Shown: one piece after another, positions 39,561 to 48,367 of the stretch
How positions within the stretch are numbered: position 1 is the stretch's first letter
Layout of the letters: the number at the start of each line of letters is the position of its first letter
From: Photobacterium sp. TY1-4
GTDB taxonomy: Bacteria; Pseudomonadota; Gammaproteobacteria; Enterobacterales; Vibrionaceae
Assembly: GCF_025398175.1 (NCBI RefSeq)
Contig: NZ_CP099734.1
Coordinates: forward strand, 2,542,001 to 2,606,000
Length of the DNA stretch: 64,000 nucleotides
Direction: 5' to 3'
Program-made: the position numbers and the translations under genes
The notes under the pieces: generated by a model
Database searches by the model: none
What the model was told of the DNA's origin: nothing
What the model saw: only the letters and a program-made list of their open reading frames with translations

Positions 39561-40475
39561 ATGAATAGCCATGAACTCATGAAAAAGCCAGCCAATATGC
39601 CGATAACCATTTTATCCTGGGTTGCCGGCTACGTTTTTAAGATGGCCTACGGCATAGCCACCTTTGTGTCTGGTCTCTATATCACTTCTTTTTTTGTTTC
39701 TATCGTTGTTTCTGTTTTTGTTGCGCCGGTTTATGCAGAGCAGAGCGCCGTACAACTCACGCAACAGCCACCAGCTAGCATTCAAGTAAATGTTGCCACT
39801 TCAATTCGCAGTCAACAGCAATTGCAGCTTCGTTACCCTCAACCTGTCAGGGTCAATCAGATCCTCGAAGATACCCGCCATAACATCCACCGTCTTCGCG
39901 AACTTTCCGGAGCTAATCCGATCTACTGGTCCGGGGCATCTTTCTATTTGAGCCAACCCTTTCCTGAAAAAAAACAGGTCATTTCCCGACTTCAAGCACT
40001 TGCTGAGCAATGGCAAGGTGAGCAAAGAACAACTGTCTTGGCATTGATCAAGCTGTTTGAGAGTCAGGTTTTCCAGCCACGGATTTTCTCCACGATTGAT
40101 ATTGACCAGATTCGGATCACGCCATCACTCAATCCTTTAATTACGGAAAACATGCTGCTGATTCTGCCATCCCGACCAGCATCGGTGCTGATCCTGGGCG
40201 CTGTCAGCGAACCTCAGCAACTTTCCTGGCAAGAACGTACCGGTGCCCGTGAATATTTAACGCAACTATCACTTTTGGATAATGCAGAGAACAGCGAAGT
40301 GGTTGTGATCCAGCCCGACGGAACTGTCGAGCACCACCCAATAGCCTATTGGAATCATGATCACCGGGATATTGCGCCAGGTGCAACGCTATACTTGGGC
40401 TTCCAATCTTTGCCTTCAGGGTTTACAACGCTCAATGAAGACATCATTAACTTGTTAAGACATCGGGCCTTATGA
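39561..40475 (+). CDS. yjbG: YjbG/GfcC-family periplasmic capsule protein
   Basis: The 304-residue protein has a long N-terminal hydrophobic region ending in VAPVYA-EQ, a probable signal cleavage near residue 59. It is followed by domains resembling GfcC, which combines ubiquitin-like (SLBB-related) folds: the segment VRVNQILEDTRHNIHRLRELSG, then RITPSLNPLITENMLLILPS and VLILGAVSEPQQLSW. GfcC-type proteins act in the periplasm during group 4 capsule export. It overlaps yjbH by 4 bp (ATGA), showing translational coupling. Confidence 0.88.
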   Translation: MNSHELMKKPANMPITILSWVAGYVFKMAYGIATFVSGLYITSFFVSIVVSVFVAPVYAEQSAVQLTQQPPASIQVNVATSIRSQQQLQLRYPQPVRVNQILEDTRHNIHRLRELSGANPIYWSGASFYLSQPFPEKKQVISRLQALAEQWQGEQRTTVLALIKLFESQVFQPRIFSTIDIDQIRITPSLNPLITENMLLILPSRPASVLILGAVSEPQQLSWQERTGAREYLTQLSLLDNAENSEVVVIQPDGTVEHHPIAYWNHDHRDIAPGATLYLGFQSLPSGFTTLNEDIINLLRHRAL

Positions 40476-42658
40476 TGCATCAACGTGTTCTCTTCTCACT
40501 ATCTGCGCTCTCTTTGGCAATGCTGCCTGCCGTACCAGCGCAGGCTGATGACTTCAGCTATCCGGTGTTAACCCCTTCCCAGACTGACTTTGGTGGTGTC
40601 GGACTCATCCAAATGCCCTCAGGGCGAATGGCGAAAGAAGGTGAGTTTATCGCAGGCGGCACGTTCAATGATGAGTACCATCACTACACTGTCTCACTGC
40701 AACTACTGCCATGGCTGGAGTCAACCATTCGCTATACCCTGGTTCAGGACCTGCTCTATAGCAATGACGAAAGTTTCAGTGGCGATACCAAATACACGGA
40801 CAAGGGCATTGACTTCAAAGTTCGGCTATTAAAAGAAAGTTACTGGTTGCCGGAGACCGCCATCGGCGTTCGCGATTTTGGGGGGACGGGACTCTTTGAT
40901 GGGGAGTATCTTGCCGCCAGTAAACATGTCGGGCCGTTTGATCTCACCCTCGGCATAGGCTGGGGTTATCTCGGCAACAGTGCCAATTTCCACGGGGATA
41001 AAACTTTAGGCAATGACTGTGATCGCGGCACTGAATATAAAGGTAAAGGCGGCAATATCGATTTTGAACGCTGGTTCAGTGGTTGTAGTGCGCTTTTTGG
41101 CGGGATTGAATACCAGAGCCCCTGGCAGCCGCTGCGCTTCAAGGTGGAATATGACGGCAATGACTATACCAGTGATTTTCCGGTTACCCGGGGCGGAATC
41201 ACGATGCCCCAAAGCAGTAAGATCAACTACGGCGTCCTGTATCGTTTAAATAATTGGGGCGATTTACGTCTGAGTTATGAGCGGGGCAACACCTGGACCT
41301 TTGGTTTTAACCTCAATACTAACTTTAATGCCATGAAGGCGATTTGGCGTGATGAGCCAGCACCGGTCTACCGACCTCGCCTTACATCACCGGATCAGCC
41401 ACTTTCAGCCAAAGATTGGGAGCAGTTGGCACAAGACTTACATACCATTGCCGGTTACCAGGATCCGACGATTTACGCCACCAATGACACTGTGACCATA
41501 CTCGCCCCTCAAAGCAAATACCGTAACCGTGATGAAGCTTATCAGCGGGCAGCGACACTCATTGCGAACCAAGTGCCCGCGGCCAACGAATTCCGACTCA
41601 TTGAATCTGTCAATCACCTGGCTGTCACTGAAACGCGCATTGATCGTGAGCAATTTGCCAAGGTGGCTCAATATGAATATTTCAACGCAAAAATCAGCGA
41701 TGCCACAATTGTCGCCTCCCCTTCAGTACCGGAAGGGAAACTCATTGCCAAATCTGACAAGCCCTGGGAAATCAGTGTGGCCCCGACCTTGCAACAATCT
41801 TTTGGGGGTTCGGAAGATTTCTATCTGTTTAATATCGGGATCAATGCCGGAGCCAACTATTGGTTAGGGGATCATATCGAGATTGGCGGTGGTCTGTACT
41901 TCAACCTCTATGATAATTACGATAAGTTCCTCTACGAAGTCCCACCCGACGGCACTGACTTAAAACGAGTCCGGACGCTGGTACGTCAGTACATTAACGA
42001 TAACCCAGTTCGCATCAACAATCTTCAACTGACCTGGATGGATAGCCTGAGTGATAACTGGTACAGCCAGGCCTATGCTGGTTATTTGGAAATGATGTTT
42101 GGTGGCGTGGGAGGTGAAATCCTCTACCGTCCGTTTGACAGCAACTGGGCAGTCGGCGTCGATGCCAACTACGTTATCCAGCGCGATCCGGACTCTCAAC
42201 TGGGCTTTTTCACCGAAGAAGTTCAATATGACCCCATTACAAACCGGAATTACCGCGTCCAGACCGGTGCAGTCACCGGCCATGCCACGGTTTATTATCA
42301 ACCGCAGTGGAAATGGCTGCCGAATACCCTGTTCAAAGTCAGTGCTGGCAAGTACCTGACCGAGGATAAAGGGATCACCGTCGATTTTTCCAAACAATTT
42401 GACAGCGGTGTGATTGTCGGTGCCTTTGCCGCGAAAACAAACCTGTCAGCAGAAGAGTTCGGAGAAGGGAGCTATAACAAAGGGTTTTATATCTCGATTC
42501 CGTTTGACGTAATGACGGTGAAACCGAGTACCAACCGTGCGACGATTTCCTGGCTACCGCTGAGCCGGGATGGTGGCCAGATGCTAAACCGTAAGTATCA
42601 GCTCTTTAGCGTGACGGATGCACGTTCACCTTGGTATGGACGAAGGCCGATGAACTAA
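40472..42658 (+). CDS. yjbH: YjbH/GfcD-family outer-membrane protein
   Basis: The 728-residue protein has a signal peptide (ALSLAMLPAVPAQA-DD, about 26 residues). It starts its mature part with the conserved SQTDFGGVGLIQMPSGRMAKEGEF motif of the YjbH family. Many aromatic, alternating segments (YYQPQWKWLPNTLFKVSAG, GSYNKGFYISIPFDV) point to a large beta-barrel. The pairing with YjbG and YjbF suggests an alternative outer-membrane route for a polysaccharide. Role is known only in outline for E. coli. No terminator is evident after it. Confidence 0.9.
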   Translation: MMHQRVLFSLSALSLAMLPAVPAQADDFSYPVLTPSQTDFGGVGLIQMPSGRMAKEGEFIAGGTFNDEYHHYTVSLQLLPWLESTIRYTLVQDLLYSNDESFSGDTKYTDKGIDFKVRLLKESYWLPETAIGVRDFGGTGLFDGEYLAASKHVGPFDLTLGIGWGYLGNSANFHGDKTLGNDCDRGTEYKGKGGNIDFERWFSGCSALFGGIEYQSPWQPLRFKVEYDGNDYTSDFPVTRGGITMPQSSKINYGVLYRLNNWGDLRLSYERGNTWTFGFNLNTNFNAMKAIWRDEPAPVYRPRLTSPDQPLSAKDWEQLAQDLHTIAGYQDPTIYATNDTVTILAPQSKYRNRDEAYQRAATLIANQVPAANEFRLIESVNHLAVTETRIDREQFAKVAQYEYFNAKISDATIVASPSVPEGKLIAKSDKPWEISVAPTLQQSFGGSEDFYLFNIGINAGANYWLGDHIEIGGGLYFNLYDNYDKFLYEVPPDGTDLKRVRTLVRQYINDNPVRINNLQLTWMDSLSDNWYSQAYAGYLEMMFGGVGGEILYRPFDSNWAVGVDANYVIQRDPDSQLGFFTEEVQYDPITNRNYRVQTGAVTGHATVYYQPQWKWLPNTLFKVSAGKYLTEDKGITVDFSKQFDSGVIVGAFAAKTNLSAEEFGEGSYNKGFYISIPFDVMTVKPSTNRATISWLPLSRDGGQMLNRKYQLFSVTDARSPWYGRRPMN

Positions 42659-42879
42659 GTTGATCTTCTGTTCAATTAGATAGACCACTAGACGAGGTTT
42701 AATTTATCACTCCTTAATTACAATCATATTAATAACGTGATCTTGAGCGAGAAAAGCCTTTTACTTCCTGCGGAATAATGAAATTAGGCTAAAATAGTAA
42801 TGGTTAACATACGATAAATCGTCAAACATATGGCGAAAAATCACACTTTTTGCTTACGTTGTAGAAGAGGTAATTGAGC

Positions 42880-43095
42880 ATGTTCCGGTTGTACGCTCGG
42901 TTTTCAGTGGAGCACCCTTTGATCCACAAATCAAACATCTTGATGACATTCAGTATTTTTATCCTATGCTGCTATCAAATTCTTGAAAAAAACAACCTCC
43001 AATATACAGTTGGTTTTATTTTAATTGCGATACCAACATTTATCTTCGCGAAATCATCTGACTATAAACGAAAATATTTAAGTACGGATAATTAG
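42880..43095 (+). CDS. Small two-helix membrane protein, uncharacterised
   Basis: The ATG at 42880 (after AGAGG at 42866-42870) gives a 71-residue product with two hydrophobic segments (about 20-36 and 43-58) and a basic C-terminus (SSDYKRKYLSTDN). A TTG two codons earlier is possible. I do not recognise the family. The gene is AT-rich, runs with the yjb operon and ends just before a bidirectional terminator. It may be a late addition to the island, or a chance frame, though the ribosome site and hydrophobicity argue for a gene. Confidence 0.5.
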   Translation: MFRLYARFSVEHPLIHKSNILMTFSIFILCCYQILEKNNLQYTVGFILIAIPTFIFAKSSDYKRKYLSTDN

Positions 43096-43112
43096 CAATC
43101 ATGGAAGAATAA

Positions 43113-43137
43113 AAAAGTGCTACTAAGTAGCACTTTT
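43113..43137. terminator. Bidirectional intrinsic terminator
   Basis: AAAAGTGCTAC and GTAGCACTTTT form an 11-bp stem with a 3-base loop between the plus-strand small membrane gene and minus-strand yfcL. The A and T flanks serve both directions. Confidence 0.88.
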
Positions 43138-43169
43138 CATTCAATTTCAACGTAATTCAAAAAATTGGA

Positions 43170-43445
43170 TTACGAAGAGCAAGCTGATTGTTGAAGTTGA
43201 TCCCACATAGCTTTCACGATCACCTGATCGGCTGGTGCTAACTCAGTTTGTGCATCTGCAAGACTTTGTTCAACCAAATCGTTCATCTGCTTCACATTGG
43301 TCATACCTTCCAGTTCACACTTTGCTGCAGAGAGCGAAATATGACCACGTAGATACCCACCAGCAAACAACTCGTCATCGGATGCGGTTTCTACTGTTTG
43401 ATCAATCAAAGTCAGTAGTACTTCTTCATATTGCTGGATCATCAT
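43170..43445 (-). CDS. yfcL: YfcL family protein
   Basis: The 91-residue protein (EYEEVLLT-like start, then ASDDELFAGGYLRGHISLSAAKCELEG) matches the YfcL family of unknown function. In E. coli yfcL lies between mnmC and epmC on the opposite strand to mnmC. The same strand relations hold here, but about 29 kb of polysaccharide genes now lie between mnmC and yfcL. It is 56 bp downstream of epmC. Two ATGs stand in tandem at the start. Confidence 0.85.
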   Translation of the reverse strand: MMIQQYEEVLLTLIDQTVETASDDELFAGGYLRGHISLSAAKCELEGMTNVKQMNDLVEQSLADAQTELAPADQVIVKAMWDQLQQSACSS

Positions 43446-43501
43446 GTTGGTAACTCTTCTATTGAAAGTATCTCGGCCCCAAAGGTTATGTGATGTTGGC
43501 T

Positions 43502-44044
43502 TTATATACTCATTGCAGGCTCAGGAAAATCTTCAGGGCATAGTGAATCGATCTCATAATGGCTTCTTAATGCATCTGACAAGGTTTGTACACGTTCAGG
43601 CAATCCTTGCTCAAGGTAGTACAAAACTTGTTCACGCACTTTTCGCGTAAAGCCAATCCGATCCGGTTCGTAGTTGCCGCTTAAGTTATCACAGCTAACC
43701 TGAAAACGAAATCCACAACTGGCAGACAAAATCCACTCCAACGCCTGCGGTTTAATTTCGACTTTTTCAAATTCTGCCTGCTTTTCAGCCGTCCGACCAT
43801 CCGGCTCATACCAGTAACCATAATCTTCTTTTAGCCGACGTTGCGGCCCGGCAACGCACCAATGTGCTATCTCATGCATCGCTGATGCAAAATACCCATG
43901 GGCAAAAATGATACGGTGGTACGGATAGACCGAATTAGCCGGCAAATAGATAGGTTCATCTGTCCCGCAAACCAATTTGGTATTGTGAGTCGCGTAAAAT
44001 GCGGCGTTGAAAATTTCTATTAAATCAGTGTAATGATACTGCAT
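43502..44044 (-). CDS. epmC: Elongation factor P hydroxylase
   Basis: EpmC (YfcM) hydroxylates the lysine of EF-P after EpmA and EpmB have added beta-lysine. The 180-residue protein carries the metal-binding HEIAH motif (His57, Glu58, His61) within FASAMHEIAHWCVAGPQRR, then EDYGYWYEPDGRTAEKQ and the conserved SCDNLSGNYEPD region. Length and motifs fit the family. It begins only 24 bp after the stop of the sugar-phosphate transferase gene on the same strand, so it may be read from the polysaccharide promoter as well as its own. The ribosome site is weak. Confidence 0.93.
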   Translation of the reverse strand: MQYHYTDLIEIFNAAFYATHNTKLVCGTDEPIYLPANSVYPYHRIIFAHGYFASAMHEIAHWCVAGPQRRLKEDYGYWYEPDGRTAEKQAEFEKVEIKPQALEWILSASCGFRFQVSCDNLSGNYEPDRIGFTRKVREQVLYYLEQGLPERVQTLSDALRSHYEIDSLCPEDFPEPAMSI

Positions 44045-44068
44045 GGTGACATTTTAAATATTGTTCTG

Positions 44069-44632
44069 TTAGTGCCTGATCTGATCCCCGGCACCTTTGC
44101 CGATCGCCGTTTGAAGTATCAGCTTAAAGTAAAGCGATAATGAAAAAGAGCGAATCATCTCAGCATCTAACGATGCGAGTTTTTGCGGCTCCGACATATC
44201 AACACCATTCACTTGCGCCAAACCTGTGATGCCGGGTAGAACATCCAGCACTCCAAGTTTATCACGGGCATTAATCAATTCTTGCTGGTTAAACAGGCAC
44301 GGACGAGGACCAACCAAGCTCATCTCCCCCCGAAGAACATTAATCAACTGAGGTAATTCATCCAATTTAGTTTTACGAAGAAAGCTCCCCAGCTTGGTCA
44401 CCGAACTGGCCTGAATCAAATGGGTTGCAACAGAAGCGGTTTCGACAGGCATGGTACGAAACTTAACTAAGGTAAATGGCTGCAGATGTCTGCCGACACG
44501 CTCCTGGCGAAAGACAGGTTGACCCGTGTCAAATTTCCCCAGAATGTAAACCACTCCCATTACAGGGGCTAAGGCGATCAGTCCGGCAAGGGCCAAACTG
44601 AAATCAATCGTTCGAATCAAAGAATTGTGCAT
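44069..44632 (-). CDS. Undecaprenyl-phosphate sugar-phosphate transferase (PglC/WreU-like)
   Basis: I start this at the ATG 44630-44632 (MHNSLIRTIDFSLALAGLIA, 187 residues), 5 bases after the preceding gene; a longer frame overlapping that gene is less likely. It is the short catalytic form of the WcaJ/PglC family: one N-terminal membrane helix, PVFRQERVGRHLQPFTLVKFRTM, the catalytic region LRKTKLDELPQLINVLRGEMS and VGPRP, and LPGITGLAQVNG. It moves a sugar 1-phosphate to undecaprenyl phosphate. With its neighbours (4-reductase and 4,6-dehydratase) it resembles the WreU or V. cholerae O-antigen modules, for which N-acetylquinovosamine is a likely donor sugar. Confidence 0.88.
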   Translation of the reverse strand: MHNSLIRTIDFSLALAGLIALAPVMGVVYILGKFDTGQPVFRQERVGRHLQPFTLVKFRTMPVETASVATHLIQASSVTKLGSFLRKTKLDELPQLINVLRGEMSLVGPRPCLFNQQELINARDKLGVLDVLPGITGLAQVNGVDMSEPQKLASLDAEMIRSFSLSLYFKLILQTAIGKGAGDQIRH

Positions 44633-44637
44633 GAGTT

Positions 44638-45567
44638 TTATTTTCTTACTGTATATTTCAAAGCGCATTCAAGGCGATAAGGCGGCGACCAATCCAGCGT
44701 TTCTTTGGTATGGCGGATGTCGACCTGGAGTGAACTACAGAGCCGTTGCCCGACTTCAGGTTTACCAAGAAGCTTCGTCAGGCCCATAAGCCACGCTGCA
44801 GGCACAGGCACGAGTCGACTTTTCGTTCCCATGGCAACCGCGAGTTTTTGCAGCAACTGGGTCGTCGAGATATCTTCGTCATCGGAAACTAAAAACACCT
44901 GATTAGCTGCTTTCGGATGATGCAGGCAAACCTTCATCAGGTCAACCAAGTTTCCCAGGTATACTAAACTACGTGAATTCTGAATCGCCCCGAAAGGAAG
45001 TGGAATTCCTCGCTGGACTATATGTACCATCTTGGCAAAATTCGCTTTTACGCCGGGCCCATAAACCAAAGGGGGGCGGATAATCACAATTTCCATCCCA
45101 GAACGCTGTCCGAGAGCAAGTAGCGACTGCTCAGCTTCATATTTACTGAGGCCATAGGGATCATCAGGGCAAACCTGACTTTGCGATCTGAACGGTATCC
45201 CGGGAAGCGTATTCTCCCCGTTTACCTTGATGGAGCTTAAAAATACAAATCGTTTCACACCTGCAGCAGCAGCCTGCTCGGCTAACCTGAGGGTTGCAGT
45301 CGTATTCATTCGGCGGTACGCATCTAAAGGATTTTGAGCATCTTCGTGCATTTGGTGCACTCGCGCAGCACAATGAACGACAGCATCAACACCAACTAAC
45401 TGAGATTCAATCTCAAACGCTGACTCGAGATCAAAGACAACGGTTTGCATCATTGAAGACGCAGCCTGCCGTACACCACAAATCACTTCAAATTGCTTTG
45501 ATTCCGATAAAGTATGGGTCAGCGCACTACCAACAAAACCGGTACTACCCGTAACAAAAACTTTCAC
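44638..45567 (-). CDS. NAD-dependent epimerase/4-reductase (WbpV/WreQ-like)
   Basis: The 309-residue short-chain dehydrogenase starts MKVFVTGSTGFVGSALTHTL. It carries VHCAARVHQMHEDAQNPLDAYR-like sequence, FLSSIKVNGENTLPGIPF, YGLSKYEAEQ (Tyr-x3-Lys) and IIRPPLVYGPGVKANFAKMV. This pattern is shared by the enzymes that reduce UDP-4-keto-6-deoxy-GlcNAc to UDP-QuiNAc and by UDP-HexNAc 4-epimerase relatives in Vibrio and Rhizobium O-antigen loci. I favour the 4-reductase because the 4,6-dehydratase is its divergent neighbour. The exact sugar product is not proven. Confidence 0.82.
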   Translation of the reverse strand: MKVFVTGSTGFVGSALTHTLSESKQFEVICGVRQAASSMMQTVVFDLESAFEIESQLVGVDAVVHCAARVHQMHEDAQNPLDAYRRMNTTATLRLAEQAAAAGVKRFVFLSSIKVNGENTLPGIPFRSQSQVCPDDPYGLSKYEAEQSLLALGQRSGMEIVIIRPPLVYGPGVKANFAKMVHIVQRGIPLPFGAIQNSRSLVYLGNLVDLMKVCLHHPKAANQVFLVSDDEDISTTQLLQKLAVAMGTKSRLVPVPAAWLMGLTKLLGKPEVGQRLCSSLQVDIRHTKETLDWSPPYRLECALKYTVRK

Positions 45568-45704
45568 AAGCGCTCAATTTTCCAGCAAATAGAGCTGAAG
45601 ATTTTACCACAACAGGTCTGTGACTGCATGTTCGACGATATATAATTGCAACTCCCCCACAATCGATTAAAATCGCAAGGTTGAGAAAACTATTTAGCGT
45701 GACT

Positions 45705-47591
45705 ATGTTCAGACCTATTCAAGCCCTACTGAGTACCAAGCGAAGTAATAAAAGAGCAATAACATTAACTTATGATGTGATTGCAGTCCTGGTTTCCCTC
45801 TATCTGGCCATGAGCCTTCGCTTGAGCGACTGGATGTTTGATATCACCATCAGAGAGCTGGCCAGCTTTGCCGTCACAGCAATGGTGACAATCTATACAT
45901 TTGTTCGACTCGGTATGTATCGCGCCGTATTGCGCTATCTGATGTTACCGGCGCTAGGCAATATTTTTCTTGCGGTGATGCTTTCAGCTGTTGCTTTAGC
46001 AATCTCAGGATTCTTTTTTCAGTCATTCATCCCTCGCAGCGTACCATTGATTTATACCGGGCTCGGTATCTTGCTTCTCGGGGGGCCACGTATTCTGATC
46101 AGAACCCTCTATTACCATTACTACAAACGTAAAAAACCGAATGTTTTCATTTACGGCGCAGGTGCCACTGGCCGGGATCTCGCCTATGCTCTAATCCATG
46201 GTTCTGAGTATCACCCTGTCGTAATTCTTGATGACGACATCAGCAAAGTGGGTCAGATTATTTCCGGACTCAGAGTTCACCACAGTAGCGATTTTGAATC
46301 ACTTCAATCACTGTACAAACCGTTAAAACTGCTACTTGCTATTAACAATATCAGTAAAGGGGACAGATTACGCTTACTGGATAAGTTATCTGACTGGCCC
46401 ATCGCGATTCAGTCTGTCCCTTCAGTTGAAGATATTGCAGCAGGGAAAGCCAGCTCGACTGAAATCCGCGATCTTGAGATTGGTGATTTGCTTGGCCGTG
46501 CGCCGGTAGAACCTGACCACAACCTAATGACGCAGAACATCACAAACAGAGTTGTCATGGTGACCGGTGCTGGCGGCTCTATCGGTTCAGAACTTTGTCG
46601 TCAGATTTTACAGCAAAACCCTAGATGCATCGTCTTGTTTGAGCTAAATGAGTACAACCTGTACTCGATCGACCGAGAGCTCAAAAAATTGATCGAGAAT
46701 ACAAGAAGCAACTGCCGAGTCGCCTCTGTGCTCGGCAGTGTGCAACGACAGAACCGTGTTGAAAAAGTCATGAAAAAATATGCCGTCGAGACAGTCTTTC
46801 ATGCAGCAGCCTACAAACACGTGCCCTTAGTTGAAGACAATATTGTTGAAGGGATCAGGAACAACGTCTTTGGCACATTGGCAACCGCGGAAGCTGCAAT
46901 TCATGCCGGCGTCAAAAATTTCACATTAATCTCAACCGATAAAGCAGTTCGTCCGACGAACGTGATGGGCGCGAGCAAACGTATGGCAGAGCTTGTACTG
47001 CAAGCATTAGCCGATCGTCAAACAGAGACGATCTTCACCATGGTTCGTTTTGGTAACGTACTCGGCTCGTCAGGCTCTGTTGTCCCCTTATTTAAAGAAC
47101 AGATCCGCAAAGGTGGACCCGTGACGGTGACCCACCCGGATATCATTCGATATTTCATGTTGATCCCGGAAGCAGCACAGTTGGTCATACAAGCGGGAGC
47201 AATGGCGCATAACGGGCAAGTGTTCGTACTGGATATGGGCGAACCTGTCAAGATCCTCGACCTGGCTAGACGCATGATTCATTTGATGGGAATGAGCGAA
47301 AAATCAGAAAACGAAGAGGAGTCTCAAGAAGGGGACATTGAAATCCGCTTCACCGGGCTACGCCCAGGAGAAAAACTCTTTGAAGAATTGCTGATCGGCG
47401 ATAATGTTGAAGGAAGCTCACACCCCAAAATAATGACGGCAAGAGAAGAAAGCTTGTCATGGGGTGAGATGAATAAACTGTTGGATATACTCGATCGTTG
47501 CTGCCATGATTTTGATGTAGGATGCATCAAGCAAGTGTTACTCGATGCGCCAACTGGTTATAACCCAAAAAAACAAATCGAGGCAGCATGA
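45705..47591 (+). CDS. UDP-GlcNAc 4,6-dehydratase, membrane-bound (WbpM/PglF type)
   Basis: The ATG at 45705 gives 628 residues (MFRPIQALLSTKRSNKRAIT); a TTG eight codons earlier is possible, and neither has a strong ribosome site. Four membrane helices fill about residues 20-145. A first nucleotide-binding domain (FIYGAGATGRDLAYALI) follows, then the dehydratase domain with VMVTGAGGSIGSELCRQI, HAAAYKHVPLVEDN, STDKAVRPTNVMGASKRMAE and RFGNVLGSSGSVVPLF. These enzymes make UDP-4-keto-6-deoxy-GlcNAc for QuiNAc, FucNAc or bacillosamine. It is divergent from the 4-reductase and overlaps the following GT2 by 4 bp (ATGA). Confidence 0.93.
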   Translation: MFRPIQALLSTKRSNKRAITLTYDVIAVLVSLYLAMSLRLSDWMFDITIRELASFAVTAMVTIYTFVRLGMYRAVLRYLMLPALGNIFLAVMLSAVALAISGFFFQSFIPRSVPLIYTGLGILLLGGPRILIRTLYYHYYKRKKPNVFIYGAGATGRDLAYALIHGSEYHPVVILDDDISKVGQIISGLRVHHSSDFESLQSLYKPLKLLLAINNISKGDRLRLLDKLSDWPIAIQSVPSVEDIAAGKASSTEIRDLEIGDLLGRAPVEPDHNLMTQNITNRVVMVTGAGGSIGSELCRQILQQNPRCIVLFELNEYNLYSIDRELKKLIENTRSNCRVASVLGSVQRQNRVEKVMKKYAVETVFHAAAYKHVPLVEDNIVEGIRNNVFGTLATAEAAIHAGVKNFTLISTDKAVRPTNVMGASKRMAELVLQALADRQTETIFTMVRFGNVLGSSGSVVPLFKEQIRKGGPVTVTHPDIIRYFMLIPEAAQLVIQAGAMAHNGQVFVLDMGEPVKILDLARRMIHLMGMSEKSENEEESQEGDIEIRFTGLRPGEKLFEELLIGDNVEGSSHPKIMTAREESLSWGEMNKLLDILDRCCHDFDVGCIKQVLLDAPTGYNPKKQIEAA

Positions 47592-48337
47592 TGGCTACTT
47601 TATTCATTTCAATTGTCAGTCACAACAATGATGACCTTATTATTGCTAATCACGCTTTATGCCAGATTGCATCAGAACATCAGGTTGTTATCAAATCAAA
47701 TACTCCGGCAACTGCAGCACTTAAAAAACACTGTATCAATTATAATATAGTTTTAATTGATAAAGACCATGGCCTTGGATTCGGTGAAAATAACAACTAC
47801 GTATTTAAATACTGTCGTAATCATTTGAATATGAATCTTAGAGATTTATTTCTAGTTCATAACCCTGATCTTGTTATAGAAAAAAGTGCATTAAATCAAT
47901 ATGTTGAAACTAGTCAGCATTATCCAACATCAATCTCAGCCATCAACCTGTACAAAGACAGTGCATTTACGACTTCGGATGACTCGATTAAAACCTTCCC
48001 AAGATTATTAACACCGATCCTTGCAAGGATAAAAAATCAACGCGCTGACACTTACAACAAACGTGAAATAAACACTCATACTGTCATTGATTGGGCTGCA
48101 GGTTCCTGCTTACTAATACCGGTAACTCTATATGAAAAGCTGAATGGGTTTGATGAGAGGTACTTTATGTACTTTGAAGATGTGGATTTAGCGAGGAGAT
48201 GTAAAAAAAATGGTTACTCTGTTGTCTACCTACCGGAGATAAAAGCTATTCATTACGCATCTTATAAAAACAGGAAAATATTATCTAAAAACTTTCTATG
48301 GTATCTGAGAAGTTTTCTTCGATACCACTTCATCTAA
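47588..48337 (+). CDS. GT2-family glycosyltransferase (rhamnosyltransferase-like)
   Basis: The 249-residue protein has FISIVSHNNDDLIIANHA at the start, DHGLGFGENNNYVFKY, LVHNPDLVIEKS at the DxD-equivalent position, and WAAGSCLLIPVTLYEKLNGFDERYFMYFEDVDLARRCKKNGY, the signature of WbbL/RfbF-like transferases. It is coupled to the dehydratase upstream and followed by a strong terminator. GC content falls sharply relative to the dehydratase, indicating a different origin. The sugar donor is unknown; rhamnose is plausible. Confidence 0.85.
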   Translation: MMATLFISIVSHNNDDLIIANHALCQIASEHQVVIKSNTPATAALKKHCINYNIVLIDKDHGLGFGENNNYVFKYCRNHLNMNLRDLFLVHNPDLVIEKSALNQYVETSQHYPTSISAINLYKDSAFTTSDDSIKTFPRLLTPILARIKNQRADTYNKREINTHTVIDWAAGSCLLIPVTLYEKLNGFDERYFMYFEDVDLARRCKKNGYSVVYLPEIKAIHYASYKNRKILSKNFLWYLRSFLRYHFI

Positions 48338-48340
48338 AAG

Positions 48341-48362
48341 AAACCCAGCATAAGCTGGGTTT
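48341..48362. terminator. Intrinsic terminator after the GT2 gene
   Basis: AAACCCAGC and GCTGGGTTT form a 9-bp stem with a 4-base loop followed by TTTTTGTTA in the plus direction. In the minus direction it immediately follows the wecB stop and is trailed by CTTTTAG, so it may serve both strands. Confidence 0.88.
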
Positions 48363-48367
48363 TTTTG

